A stretch of DNA of 64,000 nt from Roseiarcus sp035656495. GTDB taxonomy: Bacteria > Pseudomonadota > Alphaproteobacteria > Rhizobiales > Beijerinckiaceae. The notes beneath the pieces are model-generated. The model worked only from the letters and a program-made list of their open reading frames with translations. It did no database searches and had not been told where the DNA came from. The DNA lies in contig DASRSL010000089.1 of NCBI GenBank assembly GCA_035656495.1, forward strand, positions 1 to 64,000. Reading direction: 5' to 3'. Below are positions 8,796 to 19,245 of this stretch, piece by piece; the stretch's first letter is position 1, and each line of letters starts with the position of its first letter. The position numbers were made by a program, and so were the translations under genes.

Positions 8796-9647
8796 ATGCC
8801 TTTGACGCCGCTGCCCGCGCTTCTCGTCGAGCCCATCGTCCGCCAGGCGCTCATCGAAGACCTGGGCCGCGCCGGCGACATCACGACCGACGCCATCGCG
8901 CCGGCCGACCGCAACGCCGCCGCCCTCATGGCTTCGCGGCAGGAAGGCGTCGTCGCCGGCCTCGAAGTGGCCGCGCTCGCCTTCCGCCTGATCGACCCGG
9001 CGATCCGCTTCACGCCGGTTCTCTGCGACGGCGCGCGCGTCGCGCCAGGCGCCGCCTTGGCGAGGATCGAAGGGCCGGCGCGAGGCCTGTTGTCCGCCGA
9101 ACGGGTGGCGCTCAATTTCGTGAGCCGGCTCAGCGGAATTGCCAGCGCGACCGCGGCGCTGGTCGCCTCGGTCGCGCATACCAACGCTCGCATCGTCTGC
9201 ACGCGCAAGACGACGCCGCTCCTGCGCTCGCTCGAGAAATACGCGGTCAGGGCGGGCGGCGGGACCAATCATCGCTTCGGCCTCGACGATGCGGCGCTGA
9301 TCAAGGACAATCACGTCGCTATCGCCGGCGGCGTCGCGGAGGCGATCCGGAGAGTCCGCGCCCGTGTCGGACATATGGTCAAGATCGAGGTCGAGGTCGA
9401 CACACTCGCCCAACTCGAAGAGGCGCTCGGCGCCAGCGTCGACGCGGTGCTGCTCGACAACATGTCGCTCGACGACTTGCGCCGCGCCGTGACGATGATC
9501 GGCGGGCGGGCGATCAGCGAGGCGTCGGGCCGGGTCACTTTGGAGACCGCGCCGGCCATTGCCGCGACCGGCGTCGACCTCATCTCCGTCGGGTGGCTCA
9601 CGCACAGCGCGCCGATCCTGGACATCGGGCTCGACGCCAAGGTTTGA
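8796..9647 (+). CDS. nadC: Nicotinate-nucleotide pyrophosphorylase (quinolinate phosphoribosyltransferase)
   Basis: A 283-residue enzyme converting quinolinate and PRPP to nicotinate mononucleotide, CO2 and pyrophosphate. Conserved blocks include EDLGRAGDITTDAI near the N terminus, ERVALNFVSRLSGIAS, the PRPP/quinolinate-binding CTRKTTPLLRSLEKYA, GGGTNHRFGLDDAALIKDNH and the late LEASGxVTL-type strand (SEASGRVTLE). It is the last gene of the nadABC operon. A T-rich run follows the stop, but no convincing terminator stem was found. Confidence 0.96.
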   Translation: MPLTPLPALLVEPIVRQALIEDLGRAGDITTDAIAPADRNAAALMASRQEGVVAGLEVAALAFRLIDPAIRFTPVLCDGARVAPGAALARIEGPARGLLSAERVALNFVSRLSGIASATAALVASVAHTNARIVCTRKTTPLLRSLEKYAVRAGGGTNHRFGLDDAALIKDNHVAIAGGVAEAIRRVRARVGHMVKIEVEVDTLAQLEEALGASVDAVLLDNMSLDDLRRAVTMIGGRAISEASGRVTLETAPAIAATGVDLISVGWLTHSAPILDIGLDAKV

Positions 9648-9800
9648 CGGGGCTTTTTTCGTCGCGCCTCCCCGGGCGCCCGTCCGACGATGCGAAACTT
9701 CTGGGATGTTACGCCGGCTGCGAAAGGTCTGCAGATATCGTCTTGGGATGATCCTCGTTCAGCGCAGCGCGAACGCGGACTTGAAGCCGCGCTTTTCCAG

Positions 9801-10694
9801 CTATCTCCGGACATTCGTCAGCAGCCAATCGTAAATGGCCTCCCGCGTCTCCGCTCCTGCGGGAAGCATGTGGGGACGCGCGCCTCCAGGGCATGGGCAA
9901 GTCTCGAGCGTCGTGTCCCCTTTGCTCGACGGATCAATTGCGTAACCGTTGCTCTCGAGGGTGTTCATGCAATCGATAGTGGGACAGAACGAGGCGTCGC
10001 ATCCTCCCCACGAGAAGAAGATGCGCGGAGGTGAAGCGGATGGCTTGGCCGCGTTCGGGCAGGTCGCCTGCTGCCACTCGGCGTAGACCCCATGCGCGAC
10101 TCCGGCGCAGTACGGCTGGAGAATCGGATCGAGCGCGCGGTAGATATCGTACCTGGCCTATTCGCTTCCCGAACATCTGCACGCGGTCGTGGGCGAAGCG
10201 CACATGCCTGGCGAGGTCGGCGAGGACGTCGCGAATGGCCGCCGCTGGAACGAACATCCAGGCTGGACAGACCGGCGAGCAGTCTGGACCTCCGCCATTG
10301 TTTAACCTGTCGAACAACCAGCCATTGTGGGCAGCGCCCGAATCGGCATTGGTCGGGCTCGCGCCGATAAAGATGACGAGCGCCCTTCTGTAGAGCCTTT
10401 GGGCCGCCAGAGAGTGGCCGCCCCTCCCGCTATGACGATCAGAGGCATGGCCGTCGTGTTCCCGCGAGGAACCTGAGCCAGATACTCGAGCCGGTTACCG
10501 TCGACCATGGGACGCCGGCGCCATTTCGTACCCACGAATGCCGGATCGTTGTGGGTCGGCATCGCTGGATAAGGATCCTTCCAGCCGGCGCGCCCGTTAT
10601 CGGCGTGGGCGAGCCGAGCCGGCGCAAAGCCGACGATGGCCGCGCCTGCCGGTACGGCCAGCGCGAGCGCCAGTGCGACGAGAGCCGTTCTCAC
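9801..10694 (-). pseudogene. Frameshifted secreted hydrolase-like protein
   Basis: A coherent protein can be read only by changing frame twice. It begins with a GTG at 10694 and a signal peptide (RTALVALALALAVPAGAA), followed by GWKDPYPAMPTHNDPAF. Near 10400 the frame changes to give RRALVIFIGASPTNADS, NGWLFDRLNNGGGPDCS and CPAWMFVPAAAIRDVLADL. Near 10150 it changes again to YDIYRALDPILQPYCAGVAH, RIFFSWGGCDASFCPTIDCM and a normal end (IYDWLLTNVRR, stop at 9801). The cysteine-rich, secreted, alpha/beta-hydrolase-like look suggests an extracellular esterase or depolymerase relative, but I cannot name the family. The frameshifts are either real decay or assembly errors. Confidence 0.6.
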
Positions 10695-11039
10695 GCGTTT
10701 CTTCGCAGGACAGCCGGGAAGCCGACAGTCGCTGCCGCTCTTCAATAGCAGTCCCGGCTGGGTGAGGCCCAAAAACAGCATGGGCCCCGACGCGCTTTGG
10801 CGTAACGGGGCCCTGGTTCGCCTATGCGAAACCTTCTGCGATGCTGCAGATGCTTCTTCGGCGAGTTTCACGCTTGGCCTTCGCGCTCGTCGCCGACTCA
10901 AATTATCCAGCGATTTCGGAAGCGCCTTCTTCCGCCTTGCATGCCGAGCGGCTTCGACGCTTTGACCCCAGTCTCGCTGAGGTCAACCAACCTGGCCCGG
11001 TGGAGTCATTAACACCCCACTTTCTGCCGCGTCTTGAAA

Positions 11040-11142
11040 GCTTCGGCTCTCGCCGTCGCTTTCAGGCTCCGGCTCTGGTCGTAGCCTCGAGGCTCCGGCT
11101 CTCGTCGTCGCCCTTTGGCTCCGGTCTCGTCGACTTGACCGG
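11040..11142 (+). repeat. Imperfect tandem repeat, about 26-bp period
   Basis: Roughly four units built on GGCTCCGGCTCTCGTCGTCG. The two clearest start at 11065 and 11091, with a third at 11117; the first, at 11040, is diverged. It is intergenic and not part of a recognisable coding frame. Confidence 0.6.
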
Positions 11143-11247
11143 CTTTCGCCGTTCATGACGACTGAATGACATTTTGGCCCGATCGCGGCGGCTGTCAAAT
11201 GAATTTTTGCATGGCGTCAAAGACCGCGTCTGCGGTAAAACGCCCTA

Positions 11248-11304
11248 CGGAGGGTGCGCGTCCCGCGCACCTGGGCGGCGAGACGCCGCCCCTCCGGTTT
11301 TTTT
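11248..11304. terminator. Three-way-junction hairpin, probable bidirectional terminator of maeB
   Basis: Two perfect 8-bp stems (GGTGCGCG/CGCGCACC at 11253-11271 and GGGCGGCG/CGCCGCCC at 11273-11291) sit inside an outer 5-bp stem (CGGAG/CTCCG). Seven T's follow on the plus strand and a four-T run flanks it on the minus strand. It lies directly after the maeB stop codon. Confidence 0.65.
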
Positions 11305-11306
11305 GC

Positions 11307-13586
<2,280 letters not shown>

Positions 13587-13851
13587 TGCGCGTCTCCTGT
13601 CGCTGGCGAGCAAAGGTCCTGCTTGCCGCATTCGCGCGGCCTCGACAAGGGCGGGCGGATCGCGGCGACATAAGCATGAGCGGCGCGCGGATGACCGCGC
13701 GATGAACGAGGCGTTCAAGGACGGTTCAGCAGGGGGAGCGCATTCTCATGCGCGTCGGGGGAGTCGCGCGGACCTTTGGACAGGCCGTGGAATCCGTCCG
13801 CAAGCTTGCACGTCCGGCCGGCAACCCGGTCATCGAATTCAGGAGGATCGT

Positions 13852-14220
13852 ATGCGCGTCACGACTCGCCGCGGCTTCGCCGCTCTCATTGCCGCCGCCG
13901 CATCGACGCTGGCGGTGGCCGCCGCCTCTGCGCAGGTCGTCATCCGGGAACACGCAATGCCAGCGCCGATCGTCGAGACGATTCCGGTCGCGCCCGGGGC
14001 TGACTATCACTGGGTTCCTGGGCACTGGGCCTGGCGCCCCAGGCTGGGTCAGTGGGTCTGGAACCGCGGCCACTATGTCGTGGGCGTCGTGCCGGCCATG
14101 CCGGCGGCGGTCGTCGAGACGATTCCCGTCTCGCCGGGAGCTGGCTGGTACTGGGTCCGCGGTCATTATGTGTGGGAACGCGGCGGCTGGGCCTGGCATC
14201 GCGGGCTTTGGGTCCGCTGA
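13852..14220 (+). CDS. Exported YXWGXW-repeat protein
   Basis: A 122-residue exported protein of unknown function. A perfect AGGAGG at 13841 sets the ATG at 13852. A signal peptide of about 30 residues (arginines, then LIAAAASTLAVAAASAQ) is followed by two copies of a tryptophan-rich repeat: HWVPGHWAWRPRLGQWVW and WYWVRGHYVWERGGWAWHRG, each preceded by VVETIPVxPG. Such repeats occur in small periplasmic or surface proteins of Burkholderia and Rhizobiales, where no biochemical role is settled. A hairpin terminator follows. Confidence 0.85.
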   Translation: MRVTTRRGFAALIAAAASTLAVAAASAQVVIREHAMPAPIVETIPVAPGADYHWVPGHWAWRPRLGQWVWNRGHYVVGVVPAMPAAVVETIPVSPGAGWYWVRGHYVWERGGWAWHRGLWVR

Positions 14221-14234
14221 AGGATCCGCTGAAG

Positions 14235-14261
14235 AAGGGTCGGCGCCCGACGCCGACCTTT
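14235..14261. terminator. Hairpin terminator between convergent genes
   Basis: A stem of 8 perfect pairs (GGTCGGCG/CGCCGACC), extended by one G-U and two A-T pairs, with a 5-nt loop and ending in TTT. It lies 15 bp after the YXWGXW gene and can serve the convergent lysozyme gene too. Confidence 0.65.
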
Positions 14262-14325
14262 CGAATTTCTCGAGCGGAAGCAGCGCCGCGAACATTCGCG
14301 CCTCCGCAAGCCCGGCATTCCGAGG

Positions 14326-15213
14326 CTATTGGGCGAAGGCCTGCGCCGGGGGTTGCGATGTTTCTTGTTCCGCCGGCTGCGCCTCTGCCTGGTCGGACGG
14401 TTGCGCGGGCGCCGGCGCCTCAGCTTTGACGGGAACCACCCCCGGGTTCTTCAGGAAAGCGTCCCACTGCGCCTTGGTTCCGTAGAAGGCGTCCTGGTCG
14501 ACCTTGCCGCGGATGCCCGGGATCCCGCCGTCGGACCGGTATTGCCAGATGCGCCAGGCGCGCGCCCCGTATTTGAGGGAAGGGTGATATTTGGTGGAGC
14601 GGACCCAGATCGGATAGTCGGTGAAGGCGCCGTCCGAGAGGATCGCCTCGTAGAAGTCGAGCGTCGTGTAGATGATCGGACGCTTGCCGTAGTGCCGCTC
14701 CATCTCCTCGAGCATCACCTTCATGTCGGCGATCGCGCCCTCCTCGGTCAGACGACGATGGCAGGTCGGCGATGTCGGCGTCGCCTCGACATCGAGCACG
14801 GGCGGCAGGGCGTCCTCCTCGACCGGGGCGTTCTGCTCGAAGAAGGCCATCTCCTCCATCGGCGGGCGGCACCAGTAGACGAAGTGATAGGCGCCGCGGG
14901 GAATGCCGGCCTCCTTGGCCCCCGTCCAGTTGGCCTGGAAGCGCGCGTCGGCGCGATCGCCGCCTTCCGTCGCCTTGATCCAGGCGAATTTGACGCCGCT
15001 GTCGGCGACCTTGCTCCAGTCGATGTCGCCCTGGAATTTGGAGACGTCGATGCCGTGGATCGGATAGTCCCTCGGCTTGGGGTGATCGCCGGCAAAAGCA
15101 TCGTCGACCACGTCCAGCGGTTGGTCGCCGCCGCAACCGGCGAGCGACGCCGCCGTCAGCGCGAGCGCAAGCCCGCCCAAAACGCCCGACAGAGCCGATT
15201 TCAAGTCCCGCAT
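14326..15213 (-). CDS. GH25 lysozyme-like lipoprotein
   Basis: A 295-residue peptidoglycan muramidase of glycoside hydrolase family 25. The N-terminal signal ends in a lipobox (LAGCGG, cysteine near residue 27), so it is predicted to be anchored in a membrane. The catalytic domain from about residue 52 shows the family signatures IHGIDVSKFQGDIDW, FAWIKATEGGDRAD, the acidic DVEATP and the late WRIWQYRSDGGIPGI. The tail after about residue 255 is a low-complexity Pro/Ala/Gln/Glu linker of unclear purpose. It converges with the upstream YXWGXW gene and diverges from the NodB deacetylase, another envelope or polysaccharide enzyme. Confidence 0.9.
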   Translation of the reverse strand: MRDLKSALSGVLGGLALALTAASLAGCGGDQPLDVVDDAFAGDHPKPRDYPIHGIDVSKFQGDIDWSKVADSGVKFAWIKATEGGDRADARFQANWTGAKEAGIPRGAYHFVYWCRPPMEEMAFFEQNAPVEEDALPPVLDVEATPTSPTCHRRLTEEGAIADMKVMLEEMERHYGKRPIIYTTLDFYEAILSDGAFTDYPIWVRSTKYHPSLKYGARAWRIWQYRSDGGIPGIRGKVDQDAFYGTKAQWDAFLKNPGVVPVKAEAPAPAQPSDQAEAQPAEQETSQPPAQAFAQ

Positions 15214-15390
15214 CCTCCGCCCGCCGTCTCGCTCCGCCGCTTCGTCCCCCCGGACGAAGCGAATTCGGATCTCTCTTAAAGCAAATTACAACAATCCTGG
15301 TAACATCCGGTAAACACCTGCATGTCGAAAGTCCCTTGACCTCGCGGACCACGGATAGCAAACGAGGGCCCTTCACGCAACGAACGGGAA

Positions 15391-16326
15391 ATGGCGATGC
15401 GGATCTCGGCGGCGCTGCTGGCGCTGATGGTGAGCGCCGGCAGCGCGGCGGCGGCGGCGCAATGCGGCCCGGACAAGCTCGGCACGGCGCGGGTCCAGCC
15501 GGTCGGAACCGAGCGCGGGCTCGAAGTGGGCCTGAAGACCTATCCGCGGACGATCCCGCTCGCCGACCACGAGGTGATCCTGACCTTCGACGACGGTCCC
15601 GACGCGGTCAACACGCCGAAGATCCTCGATGCGCTCGCCGATGAGTGCGTGCGCGCGACCTTCTTCGAGATCGGCCGCAACGCCGAGAGCCTGCCCGCCA
15701 TCGCCCGGCGCGAGGTGAGGGACGGGCACACCGTCGCACACCACACCTTTTCGCATCCCCAGCCGACGCTGCGCTTCATGAGCGAGGCGGCGGCGCGGGC
15801 CGACATCCTGAGGGGCATGATCGCGGTCGAGAAGGCGGCCTACGGACGCGACTTCAGCGGCGCCCAGCCGAAGGCGCCGAAGGATCTCAGGCTCGAGGCG
15901 CCCTTCTTCCGCTTTCCGGGGTTCGCCGACACGCCGGACCTGAGAAGCTGGTTCGCCGCCAACGACGTCGGCATTTTCGGCGTGGACCTGTGGGCGTCCG
16001 ACTGGATCAAGATGACGCCCGAGCAGGAGCTCAAGCTGGTGATGAGCCGGCTCGACAGGAACGGCCATCGGGGCATGCTGCTCCTGCACGACAGTCATCC
16101 CTGGACCGCCGCGATGGTCCCGATGCTGCTCAGGGAGCTCAAGGCCAAGGGCTACCGGGTCGTGCAGATGGTGGCGGGACCGGGGACCGGGCCGTTCGTC
16201 CCGGCGCCGCCCGGCTGGCGGTCGGAGACCGAGCGCGTCATCGGCGCGCTGAAGCCGCGGCTCGAGAAGTCGGCGGTCAAAGCCGCGGGCGGGCCGATCC
16301 GGGTGAAGCCCGCGCCGGCCGAGTAG
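15391..16326 (+). CDS. Secreted polysaccharide (NodB-family) deacetylase
   Basis: A 311-residue CE4 deacetylase, likely acting on peptidoglycan, chitin-like or exopolysaccharide N-acetyl groups. A Sec signal (ALLALMVSAGSAAAAAQ) covers the first 23 or so residues. All five NodB motifs are visible: LTFDDGPD, HTVAHHTFSH, RFPGF, DLWASDW and LLHDSH, so the metal triad and the catalytic base and acid are intact. It diverges from the GH25 lysozyme gene, suggesting a shared cell-wall theme. The downstream spacer holds a dispersed repeat. Confidence 0.92.
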   Translation: MAMRISAALLALMVSAGSAAAAAQCGPDKLGTARVQPVGTERGLEVGLKTYPRTIPLADHEVILTFDDGPDAVNTPKILDALADECVRATFFEIGRNAESLPAIARREVRDGHTVAHHTFSHPQPTLRFMSEAAARADILRGMIAVEKAAYGRDFSGAQPKAPKDLRLEAPFFRFPGFADTPDLRSWFAANDVGIFGVDLWASDWIKMTPEQELKLVMSRLDRNGHRGMLLLHDSHPWTAAMVPMLLRELKAKGYRVVQMVAGPGTGPFVPAPPGWRSETERVIGALKPRLEKSAVKAAGGPIRVKPAPAE

Positions 16327-16349
16327 AGCGCTCGGATCAAAGAGAGCGG

Positions 16350-16600
16350 TTTCCCAAGCAGACTCTGAAAAAGTCGGTCTAAAGTTCATCGACCTCGTCC
16401 TGAGGGCCCTTGCGAAGCAAGAGCCTCGAAGGATGCTCCAGCGCGCCCTGGCGGCCGAACCGGAATCTCGCGTCAACGCGACCTGGAGCGTTCTTCGAGG
16501 CCGCTTCGCGCCCGAGGCGCTTCACGGCGCCTCAGGACGAGGTGGGCGCGGTGGCGCCAGCTCCTCGAAGACGGGCCGACCGAGCGAGAGCCTGGGAGTT
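16350..16600 (-). repeat. 248-bp-class dispersed repeat, copy A (inverted relative to copies B and C)
   Basis: It matches the reverse complement of 56225-56471 and 58236-58484 along its whole length. Shared blocks include CTTGCGAAGCAAGAGCCTCG, GGATGCTCCAG and CGGCGCCTCAGGACGAGGT. It is more diverged than B and C are from each other. It contains internal inverted repeats and no usable open frame. It fills most of the 380-base gap after the deacetylase gene. Confidence 0.75.
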
Positions 16601-16706
16601 ACGGCCAGGGAATCGGACCCGCGGCGGAGGACATGCCGAGCAGGCAGGCCGCAGAGAGCCGGCTTCGCTTTCGAGCGACCGGCGGCGAAATCTCCCGCCG
16701 CATTGA

Positions 16707-18794
16707 CTATTCGCCGGAAAGGTTCAGCGCCTCTATCAGCGGCTGCAGTTCAGCCGCGTGTTTGCGCCAGCGCCCGGCGGAAGTGCGGTAGATCGGCTGC
16801 CGCACCTGATTGACGCTCGCCGTCCTGACGGGGCGCTCGGTCTCGTGGAAGCGCAAGCAGGCCTCGTCCCATGGCAGGCCGAGAAAATCGAGCATCCGCC
16901 GGGCCTCTCTTTCGAGATCGTCGACCACCGCCTCGTAGTCCACTTCGAGGAAATGCGAGGCGGGCAAAGTCGCGCGCCAGTGCTCCATCAGCGCCTGATA
17001 GGCGCGATGAAAGCGGCCGAGCTCGGTCTGATCGTATGCGAAAGGCTGGTCGCCGGCGAAGAGTTTCGTGTAGCAGGAAAGGCAGGTGTCCACCGGGTCG
17101 CGCCGGCAGTGGATGACGCGCGCGTCCGGCAGGATCAGGCGGATGAATCCTGCGTACAAGAAGTTCGACGGCATCTTGTCGACGACATGCCGCCGACCCG
17201 CCGCCATCGGCTTGACGAAGGCGAGATAGGCTCCGCCCATCGCCTCGAACTCGGCCGCGCTCAAGCTCGTCGCCGATTGGGGGAAGCCGTCCAACAGCGT
17301 CTGCAGCCGCTTGAGCTCGCCCGCCGGGTGAACCAACGGGTGCGAGCCGAGGATCTGCTCGACGAGCGTCGTCCCCGAACGGGGCATGCCGACGACGAAG
17401 ATGGGCAGGTCGGATCGCGCGCCTGCATCCGCCTTCGAGAGCAGCTCAGGCGAAAAGACTTGCGCGACGCTCGCCATCCATCGCTCGTTGGCGTCCGGGT
17501 CATAGGCGTAGGTCGAGCGCTTGAGGCGGTTGCCCTCGTCGTAGTGGCGGAAGGCCTGTTTCGAATCGCCGATGTCGAGAAAAACCTTGCCGAGGCCGAA
17601 GTGCAGCGTCGCCCGATCCGAGAGGGAAATCCCTTCGCGCGCGATGAGCGCCTGCATCTTCCCGATCAGCGGATCGCCGGGCTTAAAGCGCTTGAGCTCG
17701 GTCTGTCCGAACAGAATTCCGGGCGAATTGGGGAAGGCTCTCGCGGCCTCCTCCATCGCCTTCGCCGCCTCGGCCTTGCGGCCGACCTCCATGAACAGCG
17801 AGCCGCGGTTGGCGATCGCGTCCATCTGCGCGGGGCCGGGCAGCGCCGCGGCGCGATCGTAGGCTTCGAGCGCCGGCTCGAACTCGCCCATCGCCTGGAA
17901 GACCTGCCCCAATGCATTGTGCGGCTCAGGGCTCTCCGGCGCGGCAAAAGCCGCGCGCTTGGCCGCGTCGAACGCTTCGTCGAGCCGGTCGAGGTCTTTC
18001 AGCGCGAGCGCTCTCGCCGCAAGCGCCCGCGCATGCGTCGGCGCTAAGGCGAGGAGCGCGTCCAACGCCTGCAAGGCGCCGGCATGGCGATGACGCGCGG
18101 TCTCGACGCCCGCGAGATTGACATAGGCGTCCGCGAGTCGCGGATTGAGCTCGATCGCGCGCCCCGCCATGCTCTCGGCGCGACCGTATTCGCCCTGGTC
18201 GAGCAGCAGATTGGCGAGGTTGCTGTAAACCTCGGCGTAATCGGGCTTGAGGTCGAGCGCCGCGCGCCAGCGCTTGTCCGCCTCCGCCGCCATTCCGAGG
18301 CGTTTCAGGGTGTTGGCGAGGTTGTTGAGCGTCTCGGGGTTATTCGGCTCGAGCGCGAGCGCCCGTTCGAGGCAGAGCCGGCTCTCGTCGAGCTTGAGTT
18401 CTTCTTGCAGGACGATCCCAAGGTTGTTCCAGGCGGGAGCGAAGCCGGGGGCGAGCGCGACGGCGCGGCGCGCCGCCTCTTCGCCCTCGGCGAGCAGACC
18501 CTTCTGGCGGCACATCTCGGCGAAGTCGCTGAAATAGACGGCCGGCGCGCGCGGCGCCCGGCAGGCCTCGCGCACATGCGATATCGCAAGGTCGAGATTG
18601 CCGTAGGTGAAGGCCATGAGGCCGAGGAGGTAGGTCGCGTCCGTCTGGCCGGGCCAGACCGCGAGCACCTGCCGGCAGGCCATCTCGGCCTCGTCGGCTT
18701 GGCCCTTCGCCCAGGCGGCGCGGGCGCGCTCAATCGTCTTTGTGACGTCGATCGTCGGCGCGGGGTTCGATCCGAACGGGAATGTCGTTGACAT
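16707..18794 (-). CDS. TPR-repeat sulfotransferase family protein
   Basis: About 695 residues. The first two thirds (about residues 15-420) are tandem tetratricopeptide repeats, for example AWNNLGIVLQEELKLDES and NLANTLKRLGMAAEADK. The C-terminal third is a sulfotransferase domain with the PAPS 5'-phosphosulfate loop IFVVGMPRSGTTLVEQILGS near residue 461 and a later RVIHCRRDPVDTCLSCY (3'-phosphate region). Proteins of this build sulfate proteins or glycans with help of the TPR scaffold; the acceptor is unknown. The ATG at 18794 is preferred over an in-frame TTG four codons upstream. It is divergent from the giant glycine-rich repeat gene, which makes that protein or the cell surface a possible target; this is speculation. 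Confidence 0.85.
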   Translation of the reverse strand: MSTTFPFGSNPAPTIDVTKTIERARAAWAKGQADEAEMACRQVLAVWPGQTDATYLLGLMAFTYGNLDLAISHVREACRAPRAPAVYFSDFAEMCRQKGLLAEGEEAARRAVALAPGFAPAWNNLGIVLQEELKLDESRLCLERALALEPNNPETLNNLANTLKRLGMAAEADKRWRAALDLKPDYAEVYSNLANLLLDQGEYGRAESMAGRAIELNPRLADAYVNLAGVETARHRHAGALQALDALLALAPTHARALAARALALKDLDRLDEAFDAAKRAAFAAPESPEPHNALGQVFQAMGEFEPALEAYDRAAALPGPAQMDAIANRGSLFMEVGRKAEAAKAMEEAARAFPNSPGILFGQTELKRFKPGDPLIGKMQALIAREGISLSDRATLHFGLGKVFLDIGDSKQAFRHYDEGNRLKRSTYAYDPDANERWMASVAQVFSPELLSKADAGARSDLPIFVVGMPRSGTTLVEQILGSHPLVHPAGELKRLQTLLDGFPQSATSLSAAEFEAMGGAYLAFVKPMAAGRRHVVDKMPSNFLYAGFIRLILPDARVIHCRRDPVDTCLSCYTKLFAGDQPFAYDQTELGRFHRAYQALMEHWRATLPASHFLEVDYEAVVDDLEREARRMLDFLGLPWDEACLRFHETERPVRTASVNQVRQPIYRTSAGRWRKHAAELQPLIEALNLSGE

Positions 18795-19245
18795 TACGGG
18801 CGCCAATTTCCGTTGAGGGAGAAAACTTCTCAGAGTGCCGCTATCGACGTCAAGTTGTGCAGAAGCGATTCACGGATATGCAAGTTGTCTCGCTGGCCGT
18901 TCATTACATTTCCGAGTTCCCCAAGACACACCTTAATTTGGGATGGGTTTTTGGAATGTGAGCGGGATCACAGCCAATTCGTTCCACCTGAGGTTAAGCG
19001 ACCTTGCGATCGTCTGCGTCAGTTTGGGATGCAGAACCCGACAAGGGTAAGGCACAGAGTGTCGCAAGATCTGTCGGACATCTGTCCTTTGGACCGCGGA
19101 GCAGCGTTCTGTGTTGCAGAGCCAAAGTTGTACAAGCACGGCGCGGACACTGATCCTTGAGGGCGTTGAGCGCAGCAATGCTCGTCGATCGCGTTAATTT
19201 TGGGCTGAGAGGACCAGTTCTCACATTTTTTTAAGGAGCGGCATC
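18795..19245. other. Divergent intergenic region before the giant repeat gene
   Basis: About 450 bases that are visibly more AT-rich than the flanks, between the sulfotransferase and the repeat protein. No gene was recognised. It should contain both promoters. The 3' end has a T-run followed by AAGGAG at 19233-19238, the ribosome binding site of the repeat protein. Confidence 0.5.

Larger units (their letters stand above)
10695..11306. other. Gene-poor spacer before the maeB 3' end
   Basis: About 600 bases between the decayed hydrolase and the malic enzyme gene. No convincing gene was found in any frame. It holds a 26-bp tandem repeat (11040-11142) and a large three-way-junction terminator-like structure (11248-11304). 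Confidence 0.5.

Noticed and set aside
7134..9605. 823-codon minus-strand open frame across nadB-nadC
   Set aside because: Antisense of two firmly identified enzymes; composition (Arg, Asp, Gly, Ala) is typical of GC-rich shadows.
9640..9670. T-run after nadC as a Rho-independent terminator
   Set aside because: Only a 4-bp stem (GACG/CGTC) can be drawn around the T-run.
16350..16600. Possible insertion sequence at the dispersed repeat
   Set aside because: No transposase frame in any of the three copies and no obvious target-site duplication, so it is called only a repeat.
18933..19178. Minus-strand open frame before the repeat protein
   Set aside because: Not related to any family I know; the region is AT-richer and acts as a divergent promoter spacer.
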